Both the position numbers and the translations under genes were made by a program. Positions 20,119 through 22,561 of a stretch of DNA of 22,561 bases are shown here, in pieces (the first letter of the stretch is position 1; each line of letters opens with the position of its first letter). Origin of the DNA: Plantago elongata (lineage: Eukaryota; Streptophyta; Magnoliopsida; Lamiales; Plantaginaceae); assembly GCA_036897095.1 (NCBI GenBank), contig JAYMSP010002768.1, forward strand, positions 1-22,561, given 5' to 3'. The notes below the pieces were generated by a model. The model saw only the letters and a list, made by a program, of their open reading frames with translations. It was not told the origin of the DNA and made no database searches.

Positions 20119-20362
20119 TACTCCCTCCGTCCTAAATTAGAAGTTCCAAATTTTATTTTAGGTTTTTCCAAATTAAAAGTTCAATTTCATTAAATAAAAA
20201 ATATATCTCATACTTTATATATTATATCTCATATTTTATTCACTATTTCTCCTACTTTTTTCGATCACAGTCATATTTTATTACATTTTTTTACTTTATT
20301 ACTTTTTTTTTTAAATTTATATTCGATCTTGTAGGATTTTTAATTTAAAACGGATGAAAGTT
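20119..20362. mobile_element. decayed Stowaway-like (Tc1/mariner) MITE
   Basis: It begins TA + ctccctccgtcctaaatta, the canonical Stowaway terminus with its TA target site. The right end, taatttaaaacggatgaaag, is a degraded inverted copy. The interior is AT-rich, about 240 bp in all, and has no coding capacity. The right target TA is not exact (ttttat follows). Confidence 0.7.
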
Positions 20363-21038
20363 TTATAATGAGTGGTCTACAAATGGAAGGTACGAGCCCT
20401 CCCACTTTATTCTGTTCTTCAACAACGATATGATCGCAAGTAACGCACTCAGCTACAAGCTTCCACAGTTCCATGTGACCGATCACCAATCCACCATTTT
20501 CTGTCTTTATTCTTCCCTAGCTAGCTTATTATGTCGGGAACAAGATTTCTTACCCCTGTAAATTCACAACAAGATTTATTATCCGTGTAAATTCAGAACA
20601 AAAGTTATTATTATTGAAAAACAATTTTAGGAGGAGTTATAAGATGGTCGAATAATAAGAAAGTAGGAGCTGCAAGCGTGAGGTGTTAATTTTCTGTATA
20701 GAGTCTTGTGTTTAGATTAGATTGTTAATTTATCATTGATTATAATTTAAATGGATAATGTTTGATATATTGAATTTTGAAAAGGAAAAAACACAATTAG
20801 GGATCCTTTGTTACAAAAAGAATTGTTATCGATTTATCATCTCCATCCATTTTCTCATTATTATGCATTTGGTCTGTCACGTTGGGTGTCATCTTTTTTA
20901 CATCTCGCTCGGGAAACATGCACCCAAAAGCACTTTATTTTTGGCGAATATAAAATAAATTAAATGCCATGTAATTAAAAAGATTATATATAGGACACTG
21001 CCTTAATATACGAGCTCTTTGTAGTGCTAGATCGAAAT
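20363..21038. other. intergenic DNA between MITEs
   Basis: No convincing gene. A 43-codon plus frame from an ATG at about 20431 (MIASNALSYKLPQFHVTD start) stops at about 20560 and is not recognised. Other frames (such as 20758-20958) look like chance in AT-rich DNA. A 29-bp tandem repeat is at 20539. Confidence 0.4.
20539..20610. repeat. 29-bp tandem repeat, two full copies and a partial third
   Basis: aacaagatttcttacccctg... (20539-20567), aacaagatttattatccgtg... (20568-20596), then aacaaaagttatta as a partial unit. Both full units end gtaaattcac/g. The copies differ at about four positions. Confidence 0.8.
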
Positions 21039-21203
21039 TTAGGGGTTGATTGTCATAGCATTTAAACCGCTCTATTTAGCTCGATGAACAGTGATTTGGC
21101 TTAAAATACACTTTAAATACTCAATTTTAATTCTATTCTAAATACAATTTCACCAAAATCTCATTCAAATAGTCATTTGAGTGTCATGCCAATCAGCCCC
21201 TTA
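21039..21203. mobile_element. Tourist-like (PIF/Harbinger) MITE, 159 bp, with TTA target duplications
   Basis: The element is 21042-21200. Its left end ggggttgattgtcat pairs with the inverted right end ggggctgattggcat (two differences), and both sides are flanked by TTA (21039-21041 and 21201-21203), the PIF/Harbinger target duplication. It has no coding capacity. The terminal sequence resembles the GGGSCTGTTTGG type of Tourist termini. Confidence 0.8.
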
Positions 21204-22561
21204 GCGTGCTTCCTTCTATTGATCTGTACTGTGATTCGTTTGGGCTGAAGTTTAGGGTGGTAGATGTTTGACTCCAAATTTAAGTTAAGTTTTCGCAATT
21301 GAAAATGTCAATCCAAATCAGAGCCAAACAACCGAACTTATATATTCCAACTTCAATTTTATGGCATTCTCACCAATTTTATATCTGCAAGATATGATTT
21401 TCCAAACATAAATAGATGATTAAAAATACGAACTTAATCCTCAAAATCTAATTTAGTACAAAAACTTGTGAAAGTTCAAATTCTTGTGAGAATTTTGCAA
21501 TATTGTATCATAATAGTGCGACTTTGTGTGTAAATTATTAATTTTAAGAATTAATTTTATTTTACACTAAAATTTTTTAGGCTACTTTAATTTTACACCT
21601 CAACCTTTTTATTTTTTGGAGTCGACATTAGAACTTTTGTCAAAATTTTGACCTAACACAAAGGGTAGATAGTTGTTAAGTCTCCATTAACTGTATTTTC
21701 AAATTACACCAAAACATTTGCAGAAATTTACACTCGCTATCGAAATCTTTGTAAAACGTTGAACTTGATGCCGATTTTTTTTCCTAGAACAAAAAAGTCC
21801 ATAATATTTATTTAGTTCATAATACTTCAAATAGTTATTTTTCAAGTAATAATGGGTTTATCTTTTCCTTTCAATTTGACATCTACATTCTTTTATCTTT
21901 ATGTTTATAACACACATATAAAGTAGCATGTATAGTAACATACATTGATCATCTTTATCATTCATATTCTCAGTATCAGAGTTTTTCATATTACGAACTT
22001 ATTTCATTAACTAGTATTAACCTGTGGTGTCACGGTATGATTTAATTTTGATAATAATAAATATAAAGGGGAAGACAAATAAATCAATCGTGAAAATAAC
22101 ATATTCAAATTTATGAAAACAACGTTGGTCGTAATATTTGCGGGTAGGCTTCATCCACTATTATAATATTGAGTCTTTATTTATGCTAACTAAAAAACAT
22201 GTAAGAATACTACTCATAAAATATATGATTTGAAAGGCATATGATCCAACATTCAATTCGAGATCCAACGAGTTGATAAAATATATATTGTATCGGATCC
22301 TACCGTATTAACCTGTTGTTTGACAATAATATACATTTTTTTTTCTAAATTGTATCTTTTAAGAAAGTAGAGAGAAGATCAAAGACAGTTTCCCGCCTAG
22401 AGGGTCAGAACTCTCCTTCCCCGCCAAAAAAAAAATTATTCTATAAACGTAATTTCACATGTTACAATTGTTGGTATATGTCACATAAAGACATACAAAT
22501 ATTGTTTTATACATATGATTTCATAATATTAGATTCACCCCCACCCACCACAACACCCCCC
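21204..22561. other. AT-rich intergenic DNA to the window edge
   Basis: No gene is supported. A possible degenerate inverted repeat (ttcgtttgggctgaag near 21236, ctgatttggctc-like in reverse near 21320) may be another old MITE but is weak. Near the right edge are two E2F-like sites (separate entry) and a C-rich end. These could be the promoter of a gene beyond the window. Confidence 0.4.
22389..22428. promoter_or_regulatory. pair of E2F-like sites
   Basis: TTTCCCGCC at 22389-22397 matches WTTSSCSS on the plus strand. CCCCGCCAAA at 22419-22428 is TTTGGCGGGG on the minus strand, also WTTSSCSS. Paired, facing E2F sites are typical of promoters of plant S-phase genes; the controlled gene would have to lie outside the window. 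Confidence 0.4.

Noticed and set aside
19852-20171. Minus-strand open frames of 62 and 83 codons
   Set aside because: They are AT-driven, overlap the MITE-like element and Stowaway end, and show no protein-like composition.
21236-21340. Third small MITE with ttcgtttgg ends
   Set aside because: The inverted repeat is only about 70 percent matched over 20 bases and no target duplication is visible.
1-22561. CRISPR arrays, operons, phage or toxin systems, tRNA or rRNA genes
   Set aside because: No regularly spaced repeats, no prokaryotic gene organisation, and no tRNA-like or rRNA-like sequence was seen. The window is plant nuclear DNA.

Overview
The window looks like a gene-containing stretch of a eudicot plant nuclear genome. 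It has short GT-AG introns, AT-rich intergenic DNA, 5'-leader introns, and several plant transposon families: a Stowaway-like end, a Tourist-like MITE with TTA target duplications, and an LTR with an initiator-Met tRNA primer site. The protein families are all land-plant types. An asterid such as a Lamiales species is plausible, but that is inference.

Layout, left to right. (1) 1-1100: apparently the last two short exons of an unrecognised plus-strand gene. (2) 1752-3594: a PHT1 phosphate:H+ symporter, intact over 530 codons except for one in-frame TAG at 2806-2808 in the central cytoplasmic loop. (3) 3600-4860: intergenic DNA with weak, degraded minus-strand coding traces. (4) 6590-4866, minus: an intact, intronless-CDS F-box/kelch protein of the CFK type, with a probable 5'-leader intron back to about 7129. 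(5) 7320-8930: AT-rich intergenic DNA. (6) 9265-12341, plus: a nine-exon gene for a 192-aa canopy/MSAP-type saposin-like ER protein ending in DHEL. Its promoter carries two exact ER-stress response elements (CCAAT-N10-CACG, one on each strand) plus a bZIP-type GATGACGC. (7) 16196-13474, minus: a four-exon, 391-aa group-G-like PP2C protein phosphatase with DRE/CRT and ABRE-like cores upstream. (8) 17100-22561: no convincing gene. It holds a GT microsatellite, a ~1.33 kb minus-oriented Copia-type LTR with PBS, a ~490 bp hairpin-rich MITE-like element, a decayed Stowaway-like MITE, a 159 bp Tourist-like MITE, small tandem repeats, and a pair of E2F-like sites near the right edge.

The genes are independent housekeeping or stress genes, not a cluster. 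I saw no prokaryotic-style system. The best leads are the nonsense codon in the otherwise clean phosphate transporter and the ER-stress promoter architecture of the canopy gene. All multi-exon models were built by hand from splice consensus and reading phase. Exon sums are divisible by three for both genes (579 and 1176 nt), which supports them strongly.
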